A DNA stretch of 64,000 nucleotides from Pelagicoccus sp. (GTDB lineage Bacteria > Verrucomicrobiota > Verrucomicrobiia > Opitutales > Opitutaceae). This document shows positions 34,144 to 42,206 of the stretch, piece by piece. The translations under genes and the position numbers were made by a program. How positions within the stretch are numbered: the stretch's first letter is position 1; each line of letters begins with the position of its first letter. Where the stretch lies: contig JANQRJ010000013.1 of NCBI GenBank assembly GCA_028284635.1, positions 62,001 to 126,000 of the forward strand. Reading direction: 5' to 3'. The notes below the pieces were generated by a model, which was not told the DNA's origin, made no database searches, and saw nothing but the letters and a program-made list of their open reading frames with translations.

Positions 34144-34314
34144 AGACCGCCAACCACCAAGAGCCGCGAAAACCCAGCGGCCCGAAAACCGCGCACCATC
34201 AAAAGAACTCAGCCTCATCGCTCCCCAGCAAACGCGGCAATCCAGTTTCGGCAGACCTAGAACGCTTCGGCCCCAACGCGATCTTAGCAACTCGCTCTCC
34301 TTTCGTATCTAAAA

Positions 34315-35369
34315 AATGAATACTGATAAGCTCTCCGCAACGACCTCCTATTTTAAGATGAGCCCGAAAACTTAACTCGCCGCCCATTTCTCACAGTTCC
34401 AACACGAGCCAAAAACCAACAAAGCGTCCGTCCTCCGGCTCATGCGCTAAAATCGAAACTCCAATCTGCCGCTAAAGACAATGAAACAATCGATCTGAAC
34501 TAATCCTAAAAACGACCAAGCCTTATGCCCGAGACGATCGGCCAAGACATGCGAGTCTACCCTAAAGAACGGATCTACGCGTCGCTCATCGAGTCTCAAG
34601 CAATCCAAAGGTACAGATGCAATTAACAAAAATGGAGTAGTTCATTTATCAACCAACCTCCTCGCAAGGCCCTAGCCAAGCGGGCAACCCCCTTCCTCAT
34701 CCACAACCCAAAGAAGCAACTCTCTTTCTTGCTAAGCCTGTTTTCCGTAAAGAAGCGCGGAAAAGCTTACGAAAACGCAGCCGGAGACCACAATATAGAG
34801 GAATCACTCTATTAGCAATCCACCAAAATAAGCTGAATCCTCTATTTTCCAACCCTAGATCTAGTATCAATCCTCTACTGTAAGACCGAAAGAAGCAGAC
34901 TACAAATAGAGTCTATTGCTCATTAATTTCTAAAAAACAGTCACTGATAGTAAAAAAAATATGAAGAAATTTAGGTTATGTAGATTTTAATATTGCATGG
35001 CCCAAGTAATGCTAACATAAAACCCACTGTAACACTGAACACTTGTTGATGAAGAGAAATACTCATGGAGAATAGGCTTCTAGAATAGAGACGCGATCTC
35101 ACTGATCGCTCACATTTTACTCTTTTTTAGAATATTATTACGTAAGTCTTCGCACACTGGCGAAGGAAAGTTATTTTTGTGTCTACTCTTAAACATAATA
35201 TAACAAATTTTTTAAACTTTCCACAAACTTATAATTGCATTTCCCGTTTTAATACTCATTCATTTTCTCCGTATCAGAGCTTACGGCATCGATATGTATC
35301 ACTTTCGCCCAAGCTTCGGGTGCGACCCACAACACCAACAACAATAAAAAAACCAACTCAGACTCAGTC
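34315..35369. other. Gene-free AT-rich stretch
   Basis: About one kilobase with visibly lower GC than its surroundings, many short A and T runs and stops in all frames. I see no gene, tRNA or strong hairpin. Motifs like AATCCTCTAT and ATCAATCCTCTACT recur near 34838-34882. The last 200 bases presumably hold the promoter and leader of the gene at 35370. A small RNA or a foreign remnant is possible but unsupported. Confidence 0.6.
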
Positions 35370-35945
35370 ATGAAACTAACTAAAATCTACGCAGTTATTG
35401 CAGCGACCGTTATCGGCTCATCGGCCATCGCAGTGCCCATCGACGGAACCCTGGAATATAACCTGGACACTAGCGACTTCAGCTTCGACAGCACTTCGCT
35501 AAGCTTCCCCGCACCTCCCTCCGGCAAGGTAAATGATTTGAGCGGCGATTTCGTAGGACCTATCGCTCTAGGTGCAGACGTATCCCACGCTCCTTCGCCA
35601 TTCGTATACAGCCCATTCGCTGTTCTCCCATTCGGCTTTACAGTCGATGGCGGCCTGAGCTTCGCGCTAACCGAGCTCATCTTCGCCGATTTCGACTCCA
35701 AGCCAGGTTTTTCCGCCGTCACGCTCTTCGGTAGGGGTATTGCTTCCCTCGCCGGTTTTGACGACACGGAGATGACTTGGAGCTTCTCAGCTGACTCTAA
35801 CTCTGGAGTGTTTAACTACTCTGCTACTCTGGCTCCAGTTCCAGCTCGAGTGACCGACGGAGGTACGACCCTCGTTAGCCTAGGCTTGGCTTTGTTTGCG
35901 GTAGCGACTTTCTCCCGCATGCGCTCCAAGCGTTCCATTGCTTAA
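35370..35945 (+). CDS. Exported protein with VPDSG-CTERM-like sorting tail
   Basis: 191 residues. It has an N-terminal signal peptide (LTKIYAVIAATVIGSSAIAV), a low-complexity beta-rich body without a known domain, and a C-terminal tripartite tail. The tail is a VTDGGTTL motif, a hydrophobic helix (VSLGLALFAVATF) and a basic end (RMRSKR). This matches the VPDSG-CTERM/PEP-CTERM class of exosortase substrates seen in Verrucomicrobiota, here with VTDGG in place of VPDSG. Such tails are cleaved by an exosortase and direct surface or exopolysaccharide-linked display. No exosortase gene is in this window. A strong terminator follows. Confidence 0.85.
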   Translation: MKLTKIYAVIAATVIGSSAIAVPIDGTLEYNLDTSDFSFDSTSLSFPAPPSGKVNDLSGDFVGPIALGADVSHAPSPFVYSPFAVLPFGFTVDGGLSFALTELIFADFDSKPGFSAVTLFGRGIASLAGFDDTEMTWSFSADSNSGVFNYSATLAPVPARVTDGGTTLVSLGLALFAVATFSRMRSKRSIA

Positions 35946-35993
35946 GCTGAAAGAGCTAGAAGTCTCTTAAAAGACTCAAGCGATTTTCAAAAT

Positions 35994-36035
35994 TATAGCC
36001 GGTCGGATGTGACATCCGACCGGCTATATTCGTTT
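35994..36035 (+). terminator. Strong hairpin terminator
   Basis: Perfect 17-base arms (TATAGCCGGTCGGATGT at 35994-36010 and its complement at 36012-36028) meet across a single base and are followed by TTCGTTTT. It lies 48 bases after the CTERM gene. The symmetry allows function in both directions. Confidence 0.85.
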
Positions 36036-36151
36036 TAGAACAAGTCATTGGAGGGTTGGATCGTAGAACAACCGACAATCCCTTTACCCCAGACTAGCCC
36101 AAAAAGAAGACCTCCGACCGGGAATCGCTAAAGCAGTACCACGGCTTTTTC

Positions 36152-36292
36152 GAGTCACAACGCTGTCCCAAACTCTCTCGAGTTCGGCTACTTCGACTGT
36201 GCAAATTTGCTTCGGTAACGGAACTCGAGAGTACCGAAGCCCAAAGGGCGACAGCGAAGCCATTTGGTTAGCCCAGACGACACTTTGAAACA
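36152..36292. repeat. Dispersed repeat, family C (long copy)
   Basis: It matches 33488-33641 along nearly its whole length: ACGCTGT, CCAAACTCTCTCGAGTTCGG, GGAACTCGAGAGTACCGAAG and CCCAAAGGGCGACAGCGAAG. The right end reads GACACTTTGAAAC. It lies between the CTERM gene and the isoaspartyl methyltransferase gene; the remaining bases of that 415-base gap hold only the terminator above. Confidence 0.85.
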
Positions 36293-36360
36293 TCCACCTC
36301 CGAAATCCTAGGCGGAATTTTACGTCGCCACGCAGTATAACTAGCTTAATTTTCCCCTGT

Positions 36361-37548
36361 GTGACCGACTCCAGCCACAACCTCGCAAATCTCATATCCG
36401 AACACCAGGCCACGTTGCTCCGGATCGCCGAGCGACTCTTTCCCGGCAGACGAATACCCGAGAGCATTCGTAAGGCGTTTATGGATACGCCCCGACATCT
36501 TTTCGTCCCTCGCTACTATTCCTCTCATCTAGGCCGTTGGGTCGAGCTCGCAAGCGAACCGCTGGACACACGCCTCGGCGAACTCTACGCCGATCACCCG
36601 CTTGCCATTCATCGCGACGAACTCGGGAGAACCCTCTCCACTATCTCGCAACCCTCCCTCGTCCTCCACATGCTCGCCCTGCTACAGCTCCAGCCCGGCA
36701 TGAAGGTGTTCGAGCTCGGCGGAGGCAGCGGCTGGAACGCTGCCATGCTCGGCCGACTCGTCGGGCCTACCGGCAGCGTGGTCAGCCTGGAAATCATCGA
36801 AAGCCTTGCCGCCACCGCCCAAGCCGCTGTCGCCAAGCTCGGTCTCCCTCAAGTCGAAATCCAGGCCGGAGACGGCAGCCAAGCGACGATAACCCAAGCC
36901 CGCTACGACCGAGGCGTCTTCACAGCTAGCGCCTGGGACCTGCCAAGCCACTTCTTCCAGCAAATAAAGACCGGCGGCCTCCTCCTTCTTGTCCTCAGAG
37001 CTCGCCCTGGCTGCGATCTACTCGCCCTCCTGCGCAAAACAGATGCGAACGCCTTTCACAGCGAAACCCACTTCCCTTGCAGCTTCGTCCCCGTAACAGG
37101 AAAAGCGAACCGTCCCGCCGACGACCCAATCGACATCCGCCAGCTCGCCCTACCCGCAGCCCAGCGGATCAGCTGGTCTGACATAGCAATCGGCTCCAAG
37201 GCGATACCCGACTTCATAGCCTTCCTCGAGCTCGTGAAGGACTGCCAACGCCCTTACCTCTGCGAAAACGACGAGTACGATTTCGACGAAGAATTCTCTG
37301 GCTTCGAGTCCAACTCAGGCGCCAGCCTCATCCTCTTCAACGAAGACCGCATTCAGCTCCACGGCACCGAAGCCGCCCTCATCGACCTACGCCGAGCTGC
37401 CAAACGTTGGAACAAAGCCCGCAGTCCCTACCTAGAGAACCTCCAGTTAAGCATCCACTCCACAGCCACGCAAATCACCCCCAACAACAACCAATGGCTC
37501 GTCCCCCGAGGCGACTGCCAACTTCTCTGGAGCTTGCCAAACAGCTGA
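36361..37548 (+). CDS. Protein-L-isoaspartate O-methyltransferase family protein
   Basis: 395 residues from a GTG start, much longer than the ~215 of classical Pcm. The N-terminal part has the family pattern: RKAFMDTPRHLFVPRYYSS, then TISQPSLVLHMLALL and the SAM-binding VFELGGGSGWNAAMLGRL, followed by SLEIIESLAATAQ. The C-terminal ~190 residues (from about 210) carry an acidic segment (CENDEYDFDEEFSGFES) and have no recognised domain. Extended Pcm-like proteins of this size occur in several phyla. Repair of damaged aspartyl residues is the known family role; the extra domain's job is unknown. Confidence 0.88.
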   Translation: MTDSSHNLANLISEHQATLLRIAERLFPGRRIPESIRKAFMDTPRHLFVPRYYSSHLGRWVELASEPLDTRLGELYADHPLAIHRDELGRTLSTISQPSLVLHMLALLQLQPGMKVFELGGGSGWNAAMLGRLVGPTGSVVSLEIIESLAATAQAAVAKLGLPQVEIQAGDGSQATITQARYDRGVFTASAWDLPSHFFQQIKTGGLLLLVLRARPGCDLLALLRKTDANAFHSETHFPCSFVPVTGKANRPADDPIDIRQLALPAAQRISWSDIAIGSKAIPDFIAFLELVKDCQRPYLCENDEYDFDEEFSGFESNSGASLILFNEDRIQLHGTEAALIDLRRAAKRWNKARSPYLENLQLSIHSTATQITPNNNQWLVPRGDCQLLWSLPNS

Positions 37549-37593
37549 AAAGCAAGACCCACCTACAGCTACCATCAACCGCAATCATTTTCA

Positions 37594-37986
37594 ATGCACC
37601 CAGACATAGAAGCATTTAACAAGGCTCAGAACGAAGAAGATCGAAAAATTTGCGAATCGCTCTCTTCAATGATCGATAAATATCTAGCTGAGGCGGAAAT
37701 CAAGATATGGCATCGTCACCCTGTTTGGTTTCTCGATGAAAATCCGACTGTTGGCTACAGTCGACTAAAAGCTGGCATCAGACTCATGTTTTGGAGTGGA
37801 GCTGATTTTGAGGAAGAGGGACTGAAACCGGGAACAGGCAAGTTTAGGGATGCCTCCATTATCTATACTTCAGTTGAAGAGGTAATCGAGAAAGACCTGA
37901 AACGCTGGCTGAAGAAGTCGAAGCTCATCCAATGGGACTACAAGAATATCTACAAAACGAAGGGCAAACTAAATAGGCTGAAGTAG
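37594..37986 (+). CDS. DUF1801 domain protein
   Basis: 130 residues with the DUF1801/YdhG-like pattern: a helical N-terminus (CESLSSMIDKYLAEAEIKIW), the strand HRHPVWFLDENPTVGYSR, then GIRLMFWSGADF, ASIIYTSVEEV and a basic C-terminus. The fold is related to the frataxin-like iron chaperone group, but the function is poorly known. Codon usage and GC are visibly lower than in neighbouring genes such as the methyltransferase upstream, a sign of possible recent acquisition. A second DUF1801 protein follows 241 bases later. Confidence 0.8.
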   Translation: MHPDIEAFNKAQNEEDRKICESLSSMIDKYLAEAEIKIWHRHPVWFLDENPTVGYSRLKAGIRLMFWSGADFEEEGLKPGTGKFRDASIIYTSVEEVIEKDLKRWLKKSKLIQWDYKNIYKTKGKLNRLK

Positions 37987-38033
37987 AATATAAAGAAAAC
38001 TGAAATGACCTAAATCCGAACCTCTCGAAAAAG

Positions 38034-38101
38034 AGTGTTCTAGGAACCGCGAATGGACGCGAATACACACGAATGCAACAGATGAAATAGGCCATTCGCG
38101 C
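38034..38101. repeat. GAACCGCGAATGG-type dispersed repeat
   Basis: AACCGCGAATGGACGCGAAT followed by ACACACGAATGC resembles a common bacterial intergenic repeat. The motif CGCGAATGG (38041-38049) has a complementary CCATTCGCG at 38092-38100, so the ends can pair. It lies in the gap between two DUF1801 genes. Confidence 0.6.
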
Positions 38102-38227
38102 TTCCAAAAAAGCAGTTGGCCCGCAACAACACTCACTGCGATGATCGATTTCGATACGAATTCATCTTTAAGTCTTTAACAAACAAGGACGAATACTTCG
38201 CAATAAACTAGAAAATCAAAATCGAAA

Positions 38228-38638
38228 ATGGAAACAGATGAAGCAGGAGTAGATGCCTGGATCGAGAGAGTAAAGCCCGAGCATCAATCTATCGTCAAAC
38301 GCGTTGACAAGATTATTCGGGCAACGATTCCCAACGTCCAATGTACGATAAAATGGCGCAAACCGTCTCAACCCTTGGGAGTGCCTTTCTATGGTTTAGA
38401 GGGCCGAGGGTGGATCGTTGCACTATGGTCGTTCAAAGAAAAGTTCGGTATTGGGTTCATTGCAGGCACACTCCTGGATCCTGAACCTCCCGTAACAAGT
38501 ATGGCTGGTCCATGGAATAGAGGGAGTGACGTGAAGGGAAGACGGATTGACATACAGGACGAGGCCGAGCTTGACGAAGACCTCCTGCGTTTGTGGCTAG
38601 AGCAAGCAAGAGAGCTTCCAGGATGGAGCGATCTTTGA
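38228..38638 (+). CDS. DUF1801 domain protein
   Basis: 136 residues. It begins with an acidic helix (DEAGVDAWIERVKPEHQSIV), followed by IIRATIPNVQCTIKWRKPSQ, the usual DUF1801 core, then GWIVALWSFKEKFGIGF and a helical C-terminus. It belongs to the same broad family as the gene at 37594 but is clearly diverged from it, so a recent tandem duplication is unlikely. Base composition is lower in GC than the surrounding chromosome. The next small gene starts 40 bases later. Function unknown. Confidence 0.8.
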   Translation: METDEAGVDAWIERVKPEHQSIVKRVDKIIRATIPNVQCTIKWRKPSQPLGVPFYGLEGRGWIVALWSFKEKFGIGFIAGTLLDPEPPVTSMAGPWNRGSDVKGRRIDIQDEAELDEDLLRLWLEQARELPGWSDL

Positions 38639-38678
38639 CGCATGCAGAGACTACAACGCCAAATCATGCCCAACTAAA

Positions 38679-39050
38679 ATGAAATTGGATCACATACAAA
38701 TAGCGATGCCATCGGGTGGGGAAGACGATGCTCGGTCGTTCTTTTCAGGCCTCCTCGGCATGGTGGAGGAAGACAAACCCTATCCTCTCTCCACAAGAGG
38801 CGGATGTTGGTTTCGAAAAGGGAGCGTTATTATACACGTCGGCGTCGACAAGGACTTCGTTCCGCAGAAGAAGGGGCATCCGGGTTTCATCTTTCCTGAC
38901 CTCAAAGAACTGGAGCGAAAACTGAAGAAGGAAGGCTACGATGTGATCTGGGACAACGCACTGGCAGATCGAACCAGATTCTACTCGAACGATCCATTTG
39001 GGAATCGAATCGAGTTCATGCAGGACGGTGACGGGTTTTCTCAGAAATGA
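38679..39050 (+). CDS. VOC (glyoxalase-like) family protein
   Basis: 123 residues with the vicinal-oxygen-chelate pattern in two beta-alpha-beta halves: KLDHIQIAMPSGGEDDARSF, then KGSVIIHVGVDKDFVP, a helix (DLKELERKLKKEGYDV) and a closing FYSNDPFGNRIEFMQ with the metal-ligand Glu. The family covers glyoxalases, dioxygenases and antibiotic-binding proteins, so the substrate is open. It is the third of three lower-GC small genes in a row (37594-39050). Short accessory genes of these families are frequent in gene cassettes, but no attC site was recognised. Confidence 0.82.
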   Translation: MKLDHIQIAMPSGGEDDARSFFSGLLGMVEEDKPYPLSTRGGCWFRKGSVIIHVGVDKDFVPQKKGHPGFIFPDLKELERKLKKEGYDVIWDNALADRTRFYSNDPFGNRIEFMQDGDGFSQK

Positions 39051-39097
39051 AGAAATGGGTGATCGGTATATGATACCAATCCAACAGAACCCCATTC

Positions 39098-39700
39098 CTA
39101 TCCTAACAGACTCATCTGCGAGTCTTTCACTAGGTCAAAGGTCTTCAGTGTGCGCAGGAGTTGGAGAGTGTCGGACTTTTCGTAGACCTGCTTGGTATCG
39201 ACTCTGTCGATCAGGTCGAGCAGCATAGACTTGAAGGACAGAATTCCATCGACTCCTTTCGACTGGAGGAGTTCGATACACTGACTGCGATGCGGATCCT
39301 GAGTGGGAAAGGCTGGAGCGACGAGGATCTTCTTGGGCAGAACCTTCGTCCCGAAGCTCACGGCGGGATCGTAGTCGAACCACTTCTCTACCTTCTTTAG
39401 GACCTGAGTTTCCAGCAGGCGAACGACGTCCTGGCCATTGCTCATGCTCGCCAAGGCAGCCTTGTCGCCAAACCAGCCGCGAATGCAGACAATCGCGCTT
39501 TCGAGATAGCGCAGTTCGCTGGAGAAAAGCAGGAAGCTCGGCTCGCGTCCTCCTGGCGTGAATACCATGTTGCGCAGATAGAGGTCCAAGCCCTCATCGC
39601 CGCCGCGCCGGGACTGAAGGCGCGACTTGCGCAGGGGGCGAACCAGAAAGCCGTTCTGTTCGAGGTACTCCCGAACTATCATTTCGTCGACGGACTGCAT
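39098..39700 (-). CDS. Hypothetical protein
   Basis: About 200 residues from the ATG at 39700. A longer frame to 39757 would begin inside a repeat and adds a proline-rich tail, so it is not preferred. I do not recognise the family. The N-terminus (EMIVREYLEQNGFLVRPLRK) followed by RRGGDEGLDLYLRN recalls the opening of restriction-nuclease-like folds, where an acidic pair follows a helix, but no clear ExK motif follows. The rest is mixed alpha/beta with a coiled helix (VVRLLETQVLKKVEKWFDYD). It is soluble and has no signal peptide. It lies downstream of aroB on the same strand, separated by a family D hairpin. Confidence 0.7.
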   Translation of the reverse strand: MQSVDEMIVREYLEQNGFLVRPLRKSRLQSRRGGDEGLDLYLRNMVFTPGGREPSFLLFSSELRYLESAIVCIRGWFGDKAALASMSNGQDVVRLLETQVLKKVEKWFDYDPAVSFGTKVLPKKILVAPAFPTQDPHRSQCIELLQSKGVDGILSFKSMLLDLIDRVDTKQVYEKSDTLQLLRTLKTFDLVKDSQMSLLG

Positions 39701-39767
39701 GGGATAGTGAGGGAGGTAAGATGGTTTCGGATGCGGGGGCCAGCCTTTATACCCCACCCCTCACCTT

Positions 39768-39861
39768 CGCCATCGTCATCATCATCATCTTCTTCTTCTT
39801 CTCAATCTTCCCCTACTTGTTTTGGAAGAAGACGAAGAAGTAGAAGCAGAAGAAGATTCTT
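39768..39861. repeat. Purine/pyrimidine hairpin repeat, family D
   Basis: CATCGTCATCATCATCATCT and further CTT triplets are followed by GAAGAAGACGAAGAAGTAGA and the core GAAGTAGAAGCAGAAGAAGA. It lies directly behind the aroB stop codon (39865, reverse strand), the same relation to a stop seen for the other family D copies. Confidence 0.75.
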
Positions 39862-39864
39862 TGA

Positions 39865-40959
39865 TCACGCCGCTCCGCAGGCTCTCCAGATCTCGCGGAT
39901 GGTTTCGAGATCGGCGGACTCTATGGTCTCGGCTTGGCCGATGGAGCGCATGACCACAAAGCGGATAGTCCCGGCTCTGACCTTCTTATCCAGCTGCATG
40001 GCGGCGATGAGCTTGTCTGCGGAGAGCGAGACTCCTAGGCGGGTAGGCAGCCGATGGCTCGAAACCACGGAGCGGATACGGGTGACGTCGGTGTCGTTGA
40101 GATGACCGAGACGCTGGCTAAGCAGAGCGGCGGCAACGAGGCCGATTCCGATGGCTTCGCCGTGCAGGTATTCGCCATAGCCTGCCACGTTTTCGATAGC
40201 ATGGCCGAAAGTATGGCCGAGATTGAGCAGAGCGCGTCCTCCGCTGGCAGCGGTCTCCTTTTCGTCGGCGTTGACGACGGCAGCCTTGATTTCGCAGTTC
40301 CACTGGACGATGCGTTCGAGGCGAGGATCGTTGGCGTTCAATACTGGGGCGGATTCCAGCGTTTCGAAGAGCTCGCGGTCGGCGAGCATGCCGTGCTTGA
40401 CGATCTCGGCCATACCGGAAGCGAACTCGCGTGGCGGCATGGTCTTGAGGAGTTCGAGGTCCGAATACACGGCGACGGGCTGATGGAAGGCTCCGACGAG
40501 ATTCTTGCCAGCCGCTATATTGATGCCGGTCTTACCTCCTACAGAACTGTCGACCATAGCGAGCAGCGTAGTGGGAATCTGGATAAAACGCACGCCGCGC
40601 AGATAGGAGGCGGCAGCGAAGCCGGCAAGATCTCCTACCACTCCGCCGCCAACTGCGAGAACAAGGCCGCCGCGGTCGAGCCTGAGCTCGGCGAGGAAGT
40701 CGAGGACCTTGCCGAGAGCGGCCAGACTTTTGCTTTGCTCGCCAGCGGGTACGACATGGATCGGGGCGAGGCCTTCGAGGCGGGCAAACCAGTCGGACTG
40801 AGCGGCCCGTACGTTGCTGTCAGTAACGGCAGCGAGCTTGACGCCATCAGCTGCGTACTCGACCAGCTCGGGAATCAAGAGCTTGGAGAGGCTGCGGCCG
40901 ATGTGGATCGGGTAGGAGGCGTAGGGGGTCTGGACGAGGACCTTGCTGGGAGACGACAC
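39865..40959 (-). CDS. aroB: 3-dehydroquinate synthase
   Basis: 364 residues of the NAD- and metal-dependent shikimate enzyme that closes DAHP into dehydroquinate. Seen are YPIHIGRSL at the N-terminus, VGGGVVGDLAGFAAASYLRG, PTTLLAMVDSSVGGKTGIN (NAD and substrate binding), FASGMAEIVKHGM and NLGHTFGHAIENVAGYGEYLHG with the metal histidines. Full length. It follows the DUF362 gene on the same strand with only 27 bases between them, so the two may be co-transcribed. A family D hairpin follows the stop. Confidence 0.97.
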   Translation of the reverse strand: MSSPSKVLVQTPYASYPIHIGRSLSKLLIPELVEYAADGVKLAAVTDSNVRAAQSDWFARLEGLAPIHVVPAGEQSKSLAALGKVLDFLAELRLDRGGLVLAVGGGVVGDLAGFAAASYLRGVRFIQIPTTLLAMVDSSVGGKTGINIAAGKNLVGAFHQPVAVYSDLELLKTMPPREFASGMAEIVKHGMLADRELFETLESAPVLNANDPRLERIVQWNCEIKAAVVNADEKETAASGGRALLNLGHTFGHAIENVAGYGEYLHGEAIGIGLVAAALLSQRLGHLNDTDVTRIRSVVSSHRLPTRLGVSLSADKLIAAMQLDKKVRAGTIRFVVMRSIGQAETIESADLETIREIWRACGAA

Positions 40960-40986
40960 TTTTGTATTCGAAAAACGGAGTTGCGA

Positions 40987-42042
40987 CTAGTTCGCGTGGA
41001 TCAGGTCCATGACCGCGATATCGCTGTCGCCCAAGCCAAGCTGTTCGGAGAAGGCGAGGATCTTCAATTCTTCGGACAAAGGTTCAAACCCATTCTTCGC
41101 CCGGTGCACGTTGATGCGCTCGCGCATGAGGGCGTCGAGCATCACGGGATTGTCGCTGAGCAGCACGTAGGGCTCGGAGACGGTGTAGTGGGCGTTGAAG
41201 ATCGGACCGCCGACAAACTGGTAGCGCTCGAGGCTGACGATGTTGAGCTCCCAGGTTTCCCGCAGCTCGGGGATCGCTCCCATCTCGGCAACTGCGACGG
41301 GAGCGGTTGCCGGACTATTCAGGAAGCGGGTGGTATTGCTCGCGTTCCAGAGCGTGGCGTTCATCAGCGCTCCGTTGACTCCGAGCACGGGATGATCGGA
41401 GTAGCAGGGAAGGTTGATCCAGAAATCCACTTCGTGCAGCAGCGGGATGGGGAGAAAGCTCTTGCGGGAAAGCTCTTCGTTTTCGACTTGGGGAAAGGGA
41501 TTCTCGCTCTCCAGGTCGATCCAGTAACGGCTGGAGGAAGCGGGTAGCGGACTGTCGTAGAACCACTTTTCGTGGTAGAAGCTGCCGGAGTCGAGCGCCC
41601 GCACGAAGACTTGGTTGAACTGCACGGAACGCTTGCTCAACGGCGGCAGGAACCCGGAGTCACGCAACTTGCTTGAGCTCTGTCCGAGAATGAAGATGTC
41701 CTGCCGACCGTAGCCACGCTTAATCAGAGATTGCACCACGGCTTCAACCAAGGCTTCGGGCGTACTAAGCCCGGGACCGGAATCGCTGTAGACCTTCAGC
41801 CCTACGCGACCGCGTTCGCCAGGACGCAGTTGGCGTTGGCGAGACTGCTCGAACAAGCTGAGCATGTCTTCGACCGCCAGGCTGTACTCGTTCAAACCAA
41901 AGCCGGACATCTCGTACTCAAATACGCGGTTCGAGGGAGATGCGGGTTGCCCGAGCGAATCGGAAGCGCCCTGTCCGTAAAGGGAGGCCGCCAAAAATGC
42001 CACCGCAACCGCTAGCAGGATTTTGTTTGATGAGGGGATCAC
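40987..42042 (-). CDS. Exported DUF362-like protein
   Basis: About 351 residues from a GTG at 42042; a TTG at 42075 is an alternative. The GTG places a proper signal peptide at the N-terminus (KILLAVAVAFLAASLYGQG). The body resembles DUF362: GLKVYSDSGPGLSTPEALVE, then IKRGYGRQDIFILGQSSSKL, FWINLPCYSDHPVLGVNGAL and the ending EQLGLGDSDIAVMDLI. Several DUF362 members carry iron-sulfur sites, but no cysteine cluster is visible here. The function is unknown. It precedes aroB on the same strand. Confidence 0.75.
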   Translation of the reverse strand: MIPSSNKILLAVAVAFLAASLYGQGASDSLGQPASPSNRVFEYEMSGFGLNEYSLAVEDMLSLFEQSRQRQLRPGERGRVGLKVYSDSGPGLSTPEALVEAVVQSLIKRGYGRQDIFILGQSSSKLRDSGFLPPLSKRSVQFNQVFVRALDSGSFYHEKWFYDSPLPASSSRYWIDLESENPFPQVENEELSRKSFLPIPLLHEVDFWINLPCYSDHPVLGVNGALMNATLWNASNTTRFLNSPATAPVAVAEMGAIPELRETWELNIVSLERYQFVGGPIFNAHYTVSEPYVLLSDNPVMLDALMRERINVHRAKNGFEPLSEELKILAFSEQLGLGDSDIAVMDLIHAN

Positions 42043-42206
42043 GTCAGTAAAGCTGCAAGTAGGTAAACGAAGCAAACCTGCGGCCGATTCAAAATAGAGG
42101 CAAGACTCGGAAAGCGAGCAGACAATACGTCCAAATAAAAGTTGTCAAAAATCGCCCGCAGTCGTTACAACCCCCAGGCTTAGCAGCAGCCCACGTCCGC
42201 GCCCGA

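Noticed and set aside
35179..35373. Small upstream open frame before the CTERM gene
   Set aside because: Its composition is that of AT-rich non-coding DNA, it has no ribosome site, and it overlaps the real start by four bases without family support.
37987..38678. attC-like recombination sites between the DUF1801 and VOC genes, which would make them integron cassettes
   Set aside because: A GCCCAAC box occurs at about 38669, but no paired GTTRRRY box or typical imperfect hairpin was found, and the gaps differ widely in length.
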